Below are positions 8,701 to 18,466 of a stretch of DNA of 64,000 nucleotides, piece by piece. A program made the translations under genes and the position numbers. The stretch lies in the NCBI RefSeq assembly GCF_041296385.1, contig NW_027183523.1, forward strand, positions 124,001 to 188,000, given 5' to 3'. A model generated the notes under the pieces. It was given only the letters and a program-made list of their open reading frames with translations, was not told the origin of the DNA and made no database searches. Position 1 is the first letter of the stretch; each line of letters opens with the position of its first letter. Source of the DNA: Aphelocoma coerulescens (Eukaryota > Chordata > Aves > Passeriformes > Corvidae).

Positions 8701-11309
8701 GGTCAGGAGGTAGCCAGAGGGGTCAGGAGGTAGCCAGAAGGGTCAGGAGGTAGCCAGAGGGGTCAGGAGGTAACCAGAAGTGTCAGGAGGTAGCCAGAAG
8801 GGTCAGGAGGTAGCCAGAGGGGTCAGGAGGTAACCAGAAGTGTCAGGAGGTAGCCAGAAGGGTCAGGAGGTAGCCAGAAGGGTCAGGAGGTAGCCAGAGG
8901 GGTCAGGAGGTAGCCAGAGGTGTCAGGAGGTAGCCAGAAGTGTCAGGAGGTAGCCAGAGGGGTCAGGAGGTAACCAGAAGGGTCAGGAGGTAGCCAGAAG
9001 TGTCAGGAGGTAGCCAGAGGGGTCAGGAGGTAGCCAGAGGTGTCAGGAGGTAGCCAGAGGGGTCAGGAGGTAGCCAGAGGGGTCAGGAGGTAACCAGAAG
9101 GGTCAGGAGGTAGCCAGAGGGGTCAGGAGGTAACCAGAAGGGTCAGGAGGTAGCCAGAAGGGTCAGGAGGTAGCCAGAAGTGTCAGGAGGTAGCCAGAGG
9201 GGTCACGGCATGGCCAGACAGGTCCGGCTGTGTCCTGGGGGTCAGGGTGTGGCCGGAGGGCTCCTGGCACGTCCAGGGTGCAGCACCCACCTGAGGCTGT
9301 CCGAGAAGGCCTCGACGCAGAACTTGGACACGCAGTAGCCGCCGCCGTTGGCCGAGACGCGCCCCAGGACACTGGACATGTTGACCACTCGGCCCCGCGC
9401 CCGTTTCAGCAGCGGCAGCAGCTGCAGGGTGACCTCGATGGCCCCGAAGGCGTTGACGGCCATGATGCGGCGGAAGTCCTCGATGTCCATCCACTCCGTG
9501 GGGCCGATGGGGCTGGCCACGCCCGCGTTGTTCACTAGCCCAAACAGCCCTGGGGGGCACACGGAGGGCGGGACCCCCAAAATGGCACCCCCAGAGCCCC
9601 CTGAGACCCCCAGACTGTCCCCATTGTCCCCTGGGGGGCACACAGAGGGTGGGACCCCCGCAATGGCACCCCCAGAGCCCCCTGGGACCCCCAGACTGTC
9701 CCCATTGTCCCCTGGTGGGCACACAGAGGGTGGGACCCCTGCAATGGCACCCTCAGTGTCCCCTGGGACCCCCCAGATTATCCCCATGTGCCCTGGGGGG
9801 ACACAGAGGGTGGGACCCCCACAATGGCACCCCCAGAGTCCCTGGGACCCCCCAGACTGTCCCCATTGTCCCATGGGACCCCTGCAATGGCACCCCAAGT
9901 GTCCCCTGGGACCCCCAGACTGTCCCCATTGTCCCCTGGTGGGCACACGGAGGGTGGGACCCCCGCAATGGCACCCCAAGTGTCCCCTGGGACCCCCAGA
10001 CTGTCCCCATTGTCCCCTGGTGGGGACACAGAGGGTGGGACCCCCACAATGGCACCCCCATTGTCCCCTGGGACCCCCCCCTCCATGTCCCCCCTTGCCC
10101 CACAGCCCCTCTTTGGGGCACCCCATGCCCCCCCCTGCCCCACAGCCCCTCTTTGGGGCACCCCATGCCCCCCCCCCGCCCCACAGCCCCTCTTTGGGGC
10201 ACCCCATGTCCCCCCCCCTGCCCCACAGCCCCTCTTTGGGGCACCCCATGCCCCCCCCCTGCCCCACAGCCCCTCTTTGGGGCACCCCATGCCCCCCCCT
10301 GCCCCACAGCCCCTCTTTGGGGCACCCCATGCCCCCCCCCTGCCCCACAGCCCCTCTTTGGGGCACCCCATGCCCCCCCCCCGCCCCACAGCCCCTCTTT
10401 GGGGCACCCCATGTCCCCCCCCCTGCCCCACAGCCCCTCTTTGGGGCACCCCATGTCCCCCCCCCTGCCCCACAGCCCCTCTTTGGGGCACCCCATGTCC
10501 CCCCTGCCCCACAACCCCCACAATGGCACCCCATGTCCCCCCCCCCGCCCCACAACCCCTCTTTGGGGCACCCCATGTCCCCCCCCGCCCCACAGCCCCT
10601 CTTTGGGGCACCCCATGCCCCCCCCCTGCCCCACAGCCCCTCTTTGGGGCACCCCATGCCCCCCCCCTGCCCCACAACCCCTCTTTGGGGCACCCCATGT
10701 CCCCCCCCGCCCCACAACCCCTCTTTGGGGCACCCCATGTCCCCCCCCCCGCCCCACAACCCCTCTTTGGGGCACCCCATGTCCCCCCCTGCCCCACAGC
10801 CCCTCTTTGGGCCACCCCATATCCCCCTTGCCCCCCATCCCCTCCTTTTCCCCCCACGTGTCCCTCGTGCCCGCCCTCCCCCACATCCCCTCTCTTGGTC
10901 CTTTTCCCCCCGTGTCCCCCCGTGCCCCCCGTGCCCCCCATCCCCTCCCCAAGCCCCCAGACCCCCTTTTTTCCCCCCCTTGCCCCTCACCTTTCTCCCC
11001 CACCTCCTGCCGCACCCACTCGGCGGCCCGGCGGATGCTGTCGGAGCGGGTGACATCGAGCAGGGTGGTCCTCAGGTGCCCCCCGCCGCTGTCCCCCCGC
11101 AGGCTCTCGGCTCCCTGCGGGGTCAGGCAGGCGGCCAGCACTCGGTAGCCACGCCGGGCCAGCCGCCGGGCCAGCAGGTTGCCAAAGCCGCTGTCGCAGC
11201 CCGTGATGAACACGTGCTTGTCGGTCACCGTGGGCAGCGTCCGGCGGTCCCGCACCAGCCAGCCCAGAGCCCAGGCCAGTGCCACCAGTGCCACGTAGAG
11301 CCACATGGC
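5523..11309 (-). CDS. RDH5: Retinol dehydrogenase 5 (11-cis-retinol dehydrogenase), complete coding region
   Basis: NAD-dependent membrane SDR that oxidises 11-cis-retinol to 11-cis-retinal in the ER of retinal pigment epithelium (family knowledge). Four coding exons on -: 11306-10991, 9549-9291, 6771-6608 and 5746-5523. They sum to 963 nt, giving 320 residues plus stop (human protein 318). The ATG has a GCC Kozak context directly after the acceptor. Seen: N-terminal membrane segment (residues 1-18), cofactor motif TGCDSGFG at 35-42, NNAG at 112-115, catalytic Ser165, Tyr177 and Lys181 in the YCVSK box, EPGFF in exon 4, [15 protein letters not shown], and a C-terminal hydrophobic segment ending KPAHSVH. 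Phases 1, 2, 1 agree at all junctions. The C-terminal pattern favours RDH5 over RDH16/RDH7 relatives. In human, BLOC1S1 lies directly upstream in the same orientation, as here. Confidence 0.97.
5755..6545 (-). repeat. Minisatellite in RDH5 intron before the last exon
   Basis: About 20 units of 30-50 bp around GGGAAACTGAGGCAGGGGTG on +, with GGGTTTGGGGTCTGGGGGA and GGATGCAGGAAAGG variants. It fills most of the 861-nt intron. Confidence 0.92.
6608..6771 (-). CDS. RDH5: RDH5 third coding exon
   Basis: 164 nt, acceptor TCTCAG|GCGGGAC, donor CCAGT|GTGAGT. Contains EPGFFKT. The first 70 bp or so of this exon and its acceptor are repeated eight more times in the preceding intron. An internal AAG|GTGAGC resembles a strong cryptic donor 28 nt into the exon. 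Confidence 0.95.
6780..8395 (-). repeat. Array carrying eight decoy copies of the RDH5 exon-3 5' edge
   Basis: Eight copies of roughly 75-78 bp (near 6889, 7066, 7348, 7533, 7700, 7918, 8115 and 8308) match the 5' part of coding exon 3 with its acceptor TCTCAG|GCGGGAC. They are separated by short runs of GGTCAGGGGGTGGCCAGAG. The copy at 7918 is diverged (GTCATGCCAATC) and that at 8308 has lost GCATGTC. Each intact copy also has the internal AAG|GTGAGC, so it resembles a 28-nt micro-exon. Confidence 0.93.
8395..9210 (-). repeat. 20-bp minisatellite in the same RDH5 intron
   Basis: About 40 near-identical copies of GGTCAGGAGGTAGCCAGAAG, with AAG/AGG and TAG/TAA variants arranged in higher-order blocks. 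It grades from the GGTCAGGGGGTGGCCAGAG spacer of the adjoining array, so it probably arose from it. Confidence 0.95.
9291..9549 (-). CDS. RDH5: RDH5 catalytic exon
   Basis: 259 nt, acceptor CCCCCAG|GGCTGTTT, donor CTCAG|GTGGGT. Contains NNAG, the catalytic Ser in NMSSVLGR and the YCVSK active-site box. Confidence 0.96.
9551..10085 (-). repeat. RDH5 intron array with repeated exon-2 acceptor
   Basis: About six units of 75-85 bp containing GGGACCCCCGCAATGGCACC and CAGACTGTCCCCATTGTCCC. Each unit starts with CCTGGGGGGCACACAGAGG or a variant, the reverse complement of the real acceptor region at 9550-9570. Confidence 0.88.
10085..10815 (-). repeat. 40-bp minisatellite in RDH5 intron 2
   Basis: About 18 copies of a unit containing CCCCACAGCCCCTCTTTGGG and GCACCCCATGCCCCCCC. 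10815-10985 is degenerate C-rich sequence of the same kind. Confidence 0.95.
10991..11309 (-). CDS. RDH5: RDH5 first coding exon
   Basis: Acceptor CCGCAG| at 11311-11310, 3 nt of leader (GCC), then ATG at 11306-11304. 105 codons plus one base. It encodes the membrane anchor and the TGCDSGFG cofactor motif. Donor AAAG|GTGAGG. The 3-nt leader means a separate non-coding first exon must exist upstream. Confidence 0.95.
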
Positions 11310-11311
11310 CT

Positions 11312-13350
11312 GCGGGGGGGGGGGGGACAGGGGGAACAACGCCGGGGTCACCCCTGTGCCCCCCGAGGGAGGGACCCCCACCCTGTGTGACTGCCCCAGT
11401 GCCAGGGACGGGGACCTGCGGGGGGACAGGGGACGCGTGGGACCCCCGCCAGGGTCACCCCTGCGCCCCCCGAGGGAGGGACCCCCACCCTGTGTGACTG
11501 CCCCAGTGCCACCAGTGCCACCCCACATGGCCTGCGGGGGGGGGACAGCGGGGACCACCGCCGGGGTCACCCCTGTGCCCCCCGAGGGAGGGACCCCCAC
11601 CCTGGAAGGAGGGACCCCCACCCTGTGTGACTGCCCCAGTGCCACCAGTGCCACCCCACATGGCCTGCGGGGGGGACAGCGGGGACCCCCGCCGGGGTCA
11701 CCCCTGTGCCCCCCGAGGAGCCCGGAGGGAGGGACCCCCACCCTGGAAGGAGAGACCCCCACCCTGCCCAGACCCCCACCCTGTGTGACTCCCCCAGTGC
11801 CACCAGTGCCAGGGACGGGGACCTGCGGGGGGACAGGGGACGCGTGGGACCCCCACCAGGGTCACCCCTGTGCCCCCCGAGGGAGGGACCCCCACCCTGT
11901 GTGACTGCCCCAGTGCCACCAGTGCCACCCCACATGGCCTGCGGGGGGGGGGACAGCGGGGACCCCCGCCAGGGTCACCCCTGTGCCCCCCGAGGGAGGG
12001 ACCCCCACCCTGTGTGACTCCCCCAGTGCCAGGGACGGGGACCTGCGGGCGGACAGGGGACGCGTGGGACCCCCGCCAGGGTCACCCCTGTGCCCCCCGA
12101 GGGAGGGACCCCCACCCTGCACAGACCCCCACCCTGTGTGACTGCCCCAGTGCCACCAGTGCCAGGGATGGGGACCTGCGGGGGGGACAGGGGACGCGTG
12201 GGACCCCCGCCAGGGTCACCCCTGTGCCCCCCGAGGGAGGGACCCCCACCCTGTGTGACTGCCCCAGTGCCACCAGTGCCACCCCACATGGCCTGCGGGG
12301 GGACAGCGGGGACCCCCGCCAGGGTCACCCCTGTGCCCCCCGAGGGAGGGACCCCCACCCTGGAGGGAAGAACCCCCACCCTGTGTGACTGCCCCAGTGC
12401 CACCAGTGCCACGTAGAGCCACATGGCCTGCGGGGGGGGCACAGCGGGGACCACTGCCGGGGTCACCCCTGTGCCCCCCGAGGGAGGGACCCCCCACCCT
12501 GTGTGACTCCCCCAGTGCCAGGGACGGGGACCTGCGGGCGGACAGGGGACGCGTGGGACCCTGCCAGGGTCACCCCTGTGCCCCCCGAGGGAGGGACCCC
12601 CACCCTGCACAGACCCCCACCCTGTGTGACTGCCCCAGTGCCACCAGTGCCACCCCACATGGCCTGCGGGGGGGGGACAGCGGGGACCACCGCCGGGGTC
12701 ACCCCTGTGCCCCCCGAGGGAGGGACCCCCACCCTGGAAGGAGGGACCCCCACCCTGTGTGACTGCCCCAGTGCCACCAGTGCCACCCCACATGGCCTGC
12801 GGGGGGGACAGCGGGGACCCCCGCCGGGGTCACCCCTGTGCCCCCCGAGGAGCCCGGAGGGAGGGACCCCCACCCTGGAGGGAGAGACCCCCACCCTGCC
12901 CAGACCCCCACCCTGTGTGACTCCCCCAGTGCCACCAGTGCCAGGGACGGGGACCTGCGGGGGGACAGGGGACGCGTGGGACCCCGCCAGGGTCACCCCT
13001 GTGCCCCCCGAGGGAGGGACCCCCACCCTGTGTGCCTCCCCCAGTGCCACCAGTGCCACCCCACATGGCCTGCGGGGGGGGGACAGCGGGGACCACCGCC
13101 GGGGTCACCCCTGTGCCCCCCGAGGGAGGGACCCCCACCCTGGTGGGAAGAACCCCCCACCCTGTGTGACTCCCCCAGTGCCACCAGTGCCAGGGACGGG
13201 GACCTGCGGGGGGACAGGGGACGCGTGGGACCCCCCGCCAGGGTCACCCCTGTGCCCCCCGAGGGAGAGCCCCCCACCCTGCCCAGACCCCCACCCTGTG
13301 TGACTCCCCCAGTGCCACCAGTGCCACCCCACACGGCTTGGGGGGGGGGA
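11312..13350 (-). repeat. Array upstream of RDH5 carrying copies of its start-codon exon edge
   Basis: Units of roughly 110-130 bp. About eight carry ATG directly after a CCCGCAG acceptor (near 11529, 11661, 11936, 12288, 12423, 12660, 12792 and 13064). The copy at 12423 keeps the ATG and the next nine RDH5 codons ([10 protein letters not shown]) unchanged. The rest read MWGGTGGTGAV. The remainder of each unit holds CTGTGTGACTGCCCCAGTG and GGGTCACCCCTGTGCCCCC. Confidence 0.93.
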
Positions 13351-13379
13351 CAGGGGACGCGTGGAACCCCCCCCCCCCC

Positions 13380-14250
13380 CAAGGTCACCCTGCACCCCGA
13401 AGAGGGACCCCCACCCTGCCCACAGCACGGGGGTCTCACCTCTCACCCCCCAGCGCCCCCCACACGGTTGGGGAGGGGGGGTCTGTGGGAGGCAGGAGAC
13501 ACTTGGGACCCCCCACCAGGACCCCTCCCCCGTACCCCGAGTGGGGTTTGGAGAGACCCCCACCCTGCCCGGACCCCGACCCTGACCCTACAGAGTCCTC
13601 ACGTCCCCAGTGCCACCAGGTACGGCCACACCGGGGGGGGGGGGCGGGGGGACACCTACAGGGGACAAGGGACACGCGTGACCCCCCCAGGAGCCCGGAG
13701 GGACCCCCAGCCCACGGGGGTCTCACCCCGTTTCCCCCCCACCCCCAGGTGTGGGGTGGACAGAGCGGTCACTCAGCACTGACCCCGGCCGGGCTCCGCC
13801 TCCTCTGTCCCACCCGGGGGGGGTTCGGGGGGGTGCGGGGGGGGGGTCCCTGCCCTGCCCCGGGACCCCAAAACCTCTCCTGAGAGTTGGGGGCGGGGGG
13901 AGGGGGGGTGGGAACCGCGAGCCCCCCGAGGGACCCCAGACCCACCTTGGCCGGCCTGGCCGGGGCCGGGTGGCCGAGCCCGGATTAACGGGGCCGTGCG
14001 GGGGGGGGGGGGCCGTGCGTCACCGGCCGGGCACCGGGGGGGGGCTCCGGGGGGGTCCCCTCCGGACCCCTCCCACCCTCCCGGGCCAGCGGCGACCCCC
14101 GGGACCCCCGGGCCTGGCCCCGCCGTGTGCGGGACCCCCCAACCCACCTGATCCCCCCCCCCCTCCCCACCACCTGCCTCGCATGGGGAGGGGACCCGAA
14201 GGGACCGTGCCCCCCCCCCCCACCTCCAGGGACCCCGTGCCCCCCTCCGG
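13380..14250. other. Mostly non-repetitive GC-rich segment upstream of RDH5
   Basis: Low-repeat CpG-rich sequence between two arrays. It may hold RDH5 promoter elements; no coding exon was seen on either strand. Confidence 0.4.
13940..14010 (-). other. Possible non-coding first exon of RDH5 (candidate A)
   Basis: On - a good donor CCAAG|GTGGGT ends at 13946, in a non-repetitive CpG-rich stretch. A GGATTA (OTX/CRX-type) site lies at 13982-13987, of interest because RDH5 is a retinal gene. The start is undefined. Weak evidence; it competes with candidate B. Confidence 0.25.
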
Positions 14251-14254
14251 GACC

Positions 14255-15000
14255 CCTATCTGGGGGGGTTTGGGTGATAGGACCCCCACCCATTGCAGGT
14301 TTGGGGGGTTGGACACCCCCAAAGGGGGGGCAGGGACCCCCCTTCCCACCCTCGGATTTGGGGGGACACGAGGGGTCTGTCCTGTGCCCCCCCCCCCCCC
14401 CACTCCGGGACCCCCATCTGGGGGGTTTGGGGGTCTCCGGGACCCCCATCTGGGGTGGGGTTTGGGTGATAGGACCCCCACCCATTGCAGGTTTTGGGGG
14501 GTTGGACCCCCCCCAAAAGGGTGGCGGGGACCCCCTTCCCCACCCTCGGATTTGGGGGGACACGAGGGGTCTGTCCTGAGCCCCCCCACTCCGGGACCCC
14601 CATCTGGGGGGTTTGGGGGTCTCTGGGACCCCCACCTGGGGGGTTTGGGGTGATAGGACCCCCCCCATTGCAGGTTTGTGGGGTTGGACTCCCCCAAAAG
14701 GGTGGCGGGGACCCCCTTCCCCACCCTCGGATTTGGGGGGACACGAGGGGTCTGTCCTGTGCCCCCACCCCCCCACTCCGGGACCCCCATCTGGGGGGGT
14801 TTTTGGGGTGATAGGACCCCCACCCATTGCAGGTTTGGGGGGTTGGACACCCCCAAAAGGGGGGGCAGGGACCCCCTTCCCCACCCTCGGATTTGGGGGG
14901 ACACGAGGGGTCTGTCCTGAGCCCCCCCCCCTCCGGGACCCCCATCTGGGGGGTTTGGGGGTCTCCGGAGCCCCCCCCGTTGTTGGTTTGGGGGTTTCAC
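14255..15000. repeat. 170-bp minisatellite between BLOC1S1 and RDH5
   Basis: About four to five units with GGACCCCCATCTGGGGGGTT, ATAGGACCCCCACCCATTGC and GGATTTGGGGGGACACGAGG. A degenerate copy continues to 15120. Confidence 0.92.
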
Positions 15001-15259
15001 ACCGCGGGGGTGTGAGGGACCCCCCCCAAAATGAGGGGAGGGACCCCCAAAAGGGTGGCAGGGACCCCCCTCCCCACCCTCAGATTTGGGGGGGGCACAC
15101 CGGGGTCTGTCCTGTGTCCCCAGAACCAATTTGGGGAGGGGGGGGGGTCGGGGTCGCGACCCCCTCCAGCAGCCCCGTTTTTGGGGGGATTTGGGGGTGA
15201 CCCCGGGGGTCTGCCCCATGTCCCCAGAGCTCCCCCCACAACAGGAGACCCCCAGAGCA

Positions 15260-16465
15260 GGTGGGGGGGGGGTCCCCAAATCCCTCGGGGGGGGGGGGCA
15301 GAGGGGGGGTCCTTGGGCAGAGGGGGGGTCCCCAAGTCCCTCGGGGGGGCAGAGGGGGGGTCCCTGGGCAGAGGGGGGACCCCAAGTCCCTCTGGGGGGG
15401 TCTCTGGGCAGATGGGGGGTCCCCATGTACCTCGGGGGGCAGAGGGGGGTCCCCAAGTCCCCCTGGGGGACAGAGGGGGGGTCCCCAAATCCCTCGGGGG
15501 GGCAGAGGAGGGGTCCCCAAGTCCCTCGGCGGGGGGCAGGAGGGGGTCCCCAAATCCCTCGGGGGGGCAGAGGGGGGGTCCCCAAATCCCTCGGGGGGGC
15601 AGAGTGGGGGTCCCTGGGCAGAGGGGGGTCCCCAAGTCCCTCGGGGGGCAGAGGGGGGGTCCCTGGGCAGAGGGGGGGTCCCCAAGTCCCTCGGGGGGCA
15701 GAGGGGGGGGTCCCTGGGCAGAGGGGGGTCCCCAAGTCCCTCGGGGGGCAGAGGGGGGGTCCCCACGTACCTCGGGGGGGGCAGAGGGGGGGTCCCTGGG
15801 CAGAGTGGGGGTCCCCAAGTCCCTCGGGGGGGGCAGAGTGGGGGTCCCCAAGTCCCTCGGGGGGGGGCAGGAGGGGGTCCCCAAGTCCCTCGGGGGGGGG
15901 CAGGAGGGGGGCCCCAAGTCCCTCGGGGGGGCAGAGGGGGGGTCCCTGGGCAGAGGGGGGTCCCCAAGTCCCTCAGGAGTGCAGAGTGGGGGTCTCCAAG
16001 TCCCTCGGGGGGGGGCAGGAGGGGGGCCCCAAGTCCCTCGGAGGGGGGCAGAGGGGGGTCCCTGGGCAGAGGGGGGGTCCCCAAGTCCCTCGGGGGGGCA
16101 GAGGGGGGGGGTCCCTGGGCAGAGGGGGGACCCCAAGTCCCTCTGGGGGGGTCTCTGGGCAGAGTGGGGGCCCCAAGTCCCTCGGGGGGGCAGAGGGGGG
16201 GTCTCTGGGCAGAGTGGGGGTCCCCAAGTCCCTCGGGGGGGCAGAGGGGGGGTCCCTGGGCAGAGGGGGGTCCCCAAGTCCCTCAGGAGTGCAGAGTGGG
16301 GGTCCCCAAGTCCCTCGGGGGGGCAGGGGGGGTCCCCAAGTCCCTCGGGGGGGCAGAGGGGGGTCCCTGGGCAGAGGGGGGACCCCAAGTCCCTCTGGGG
16401 GGGTCTCTGGGCAGAGTGGGGGTCCCCAAGTCCCTCGGGGGGGCAGAGGGGGGGTCCCCACGTAC
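15260..16465 (-). repeat. Minisatellite with CCCCAAGTCCCTCGGGGGG units
   Basis: About 35 units of 25-50 bp built of GGTCCCTGGGCAGAGGGGG and GGTCCCCAAGTCCCTCGGG. The right edge is the donor at 16466-16459, which some units resemble. Confidence 0.93.
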
Positions 16466-16560
16466 CTCGGGGGGGGCAGAGGGGCTGCGGGCGCTGCTCC
16501 GGCCGCGGGCTCGGGGCCGTGTGAGCCTCGGGGGTGGCGGGGGGGGGGGCGTGGGAATAG
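16466..16560 (-). other. Possible non-coding first exon of RDH5 (candidate B)
   Basis: On - the donor CCCGAG|GTACGTGG ends at 16466, close to consensus, preceded by a GC-rich unique segment. The neighbouring array at 15260-16460 contains degenerate copies of this donor edge (GTACGTGG near 15765, GTACATGG near 15428), the pattern seen at proven exons here. Confidence 0.35.
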
Positions 16561-16960
16561 GGGAGGGGTCCGTAGGATTTGGGGCAAGGCGGGGGGGGGG
16601 GCCACAGCCGCTCCTCCCCGTGCCCGGCACTGCCAAAGCTCCCGGGGGGAGTTCAGGCCCCTCCCCTCCCCCCAGTGCTCCGAGGGGGGGAGGGGGGGTT
16701 CGGGCATCTTTTGGGGGGGGGCTGGGATACCCCTGGCCTTGTGGGGGACCCTCACCCTGAAGGAGACCCCCCCCCCCCCCAGGACTGAGAGATGGGGGGG
16801 CATTGCCTGGAATTGGGGGGCTGAGACACCCCCCCCCCCCATCCCCCAGGGAATTGGAGCCCCCCCAGTGCTGGGAGAGGGGGGGGGAACCACCCCAAAA
16901 CTGGGGGGGGGGGAGGGGGTGAGGTCCCCTCGGGACCCCCTTCCAGGGCTGGGATGGGGG
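16480..16960. other. CpG-rich low-repeat segment
   Basis: Unique GC-rich sequence between arrays (GCGGGCGCTGCTCCGGCCGC near 16488). A possible promoter-like island for RDH5; no coding exon recognised. Confidence 0.35.
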
Positions 16961-16974
16961 GGGCTGATCCCAAC

Positions 16975-18005
16975 CGCCCCCCCCAGGGGATTAAAGCCCT
17001 CCCAGCCATGGGAAATGGGGGGCACCACCCCAAAAAGGGGCCCTGAGCCCCTCACCCCAAAAAGGGGCCCTGAAACCCCCCCAAGGGGATTAAAGCCCTC
17101 CCAGCCCGGGGATCTGGGGGGGCACAGCCCAAAAAGGTGCCCTGAGCCCCCCCCCCCCCCAGGGGATTAAAGCCCTCCCAGCCATGGGAAATGGGGGGGC
17201 ATCACCCCAAAAAAGTGCCCTGAGACCCCCCCCACAAGGAATTAAAGCCCTCCCAGCCATGGGAGATGGGGGGGCACCACCCCAAAAAGGTGCCCTGAGA
17301 CCCCCCCAAGGAATTAAAGCCCTCCCAGCCCGGGGATCTGGGGGGGCATCACCCCAAAAAGGGGCCCTGAGCCCCCCCCAAGGGAATTAAAGCCCTCCCA
17401 GCCATGGGAGATGGGGGGGCATCACCCCAAAAAGGGGCCCTGAGCCCCCCCAAGGAATCAAAGCCCTCCCACCCCGGGGATCTGGGGGGGCATCACCCCA
17501 AAAAGGGGCCCTGAGACCCCCTCCAAGGAATTAAAGCCCTCCCAGCCATGGGAAATGGGGGGGCACCACCCCAAAAAGGGGCCCTGAGCCCCCCCCAAGG
17601 GAATTAAAGCCCTCCCACCCCGGGGATCTGGGGGGGCACCACCCCAAAAAGGGGCCCTGAGACCCCCCCAAGGGAATTAAAGCCCTCCCAGCCATGGGAA
17701 ATGGGGGGGCATCACCCCAAAAGGGGCCCTGAACCCCCCCCAAGGGAATTAAAGCCCTCCCACCCCGGGGATCTGGGGGGGCCGAGCCCCAAAAAGGGGC
17801 CCTGAGCCCCCCCCCCCAAGGAATTAAAGCCCTCCTACCCCGGGGATCTGGGGGGCACCACCCCAAAAAGGTGCCCTGAGCCCCCCCCAAGAAATTAAAG
17901 CCCTCCCAGCCCGGGGATCTGGGGGGGCACCACCCCAAAAAGGTGCCCTGAGACCCCCCCAAGGGAATTAAAGCCCTCCCAGCCCGGGAATCTGGGGGGG
18001 CCGAG
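16975..18005. repeat. 72-bp minisatellite 3' of BLOC1S1
   Basis: About 14 units with AATTAAAGCCCTCCCAGCC, ATGGGAGATGGGGGGGCA or GGGGATCTGGGGGGGC, and CACCCCAAAAAGGGGCCCTG. Confidence 0.95.
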
Positions 18006-18050
18006 CCCCCCCCGGGGGAATTAGGGCCCAGAACGGGGCCCTTTGTCCCG

Positions 18051-18056
18051 AATAAA
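18051..18056 (+). other. Orphan AATAAA on the plus strand
   Basis: CCCGAATAAAGGAGCC lies in a short non-repetitive stretch. It resembles a poly(A) signal, but no plus-strand gene was found upstream, so it is probably chance or a relic of the AATTAAAG repeat unit. Confidence 0.2.
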
Positions 18057-18188
18057 GGAGCCTCAGAGCCTCGTTAAGCACTAAAGAGGATGAGGGGGCT
18101 TAGGGGGGGGCTCGGGGGGGGGCTGTGCCAGGGTCCTGCGGCCTGGCCTGACCCCCCCACACCCCCCCGGGTGCCCCCCCCCCCCTGC

Positions 18189-18194
18189 TTTATT
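18189..18194 (-). terminator. BLOC1S1 polyadenylation signal AATAAA
   Basis: TTTATT on + gives AATAAA on -, 161 nt past the BLOC1S1 stop, giving a compact 3' UTR. Confidence 0.8.
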
Positions 18195-18355
18195 CCATTG
18201 ATCCCAGTGCCTGGGAGGAGGGGGGAGGGACACGGTGGGGAGACCCTCCCCCCCCTCCCCTCAATCTCCATGACGTGCTGGGAGCAGCGGGCGGTGCTGG
18301 GGGGGGGGTCTCGGGGGGGTTCCCAGGGGTCCCGGGAGGGGTCTGGGGGGGTCCA

Positions 18356-18466
18356 TCAGGAGCAGGAGGGCTGCAGCTGCCCCTTGTAGACGTACTCGAG
18401 GGCGGTGGCGATGGTCCTCATGTCCAGCTCGATGCTGCGGGCCCAGTTCTCCACGTCCCCGATTTC
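18356..18466 (-). CDS. BLOC1S1: BLOC1S1 exon 4
   Basis: 36 codons plus TGA. Acceptor CCCGCAG|GAAATC. Encodes EIGDVENWARSIELDM and the C-terminus. Confidence 0.98.
   Translation of the reverse strand, partial: EIGDVENWARSIELDMRTIATALEYVYKGQLQPSCS

Noticed and set aside
8395..9210. CRISPR-like regular 20-bp repeats
   Set aside because: Units are head-to-tail without unique spacers and lie in an intron of a vertebrate gene; this is a minisatellite.
9242..11762. Open frames of 600-680 codons, Gly/Trp- or Pro-rich, on both strands
   Set aside because: They result from the 40-bp and 80-bp repeats in RDH5 intron 2. Only the stretches within 10991-11306 and 9291-9549 match a real protein.
18051..18056. 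A plus-strand gene ending at the AATAAA near 18051
   Set aside because: No plus-strand exons with conserved protein were found in 13400-18050; the upstream sequence is a 72-bp repeat with AATTAAAG.
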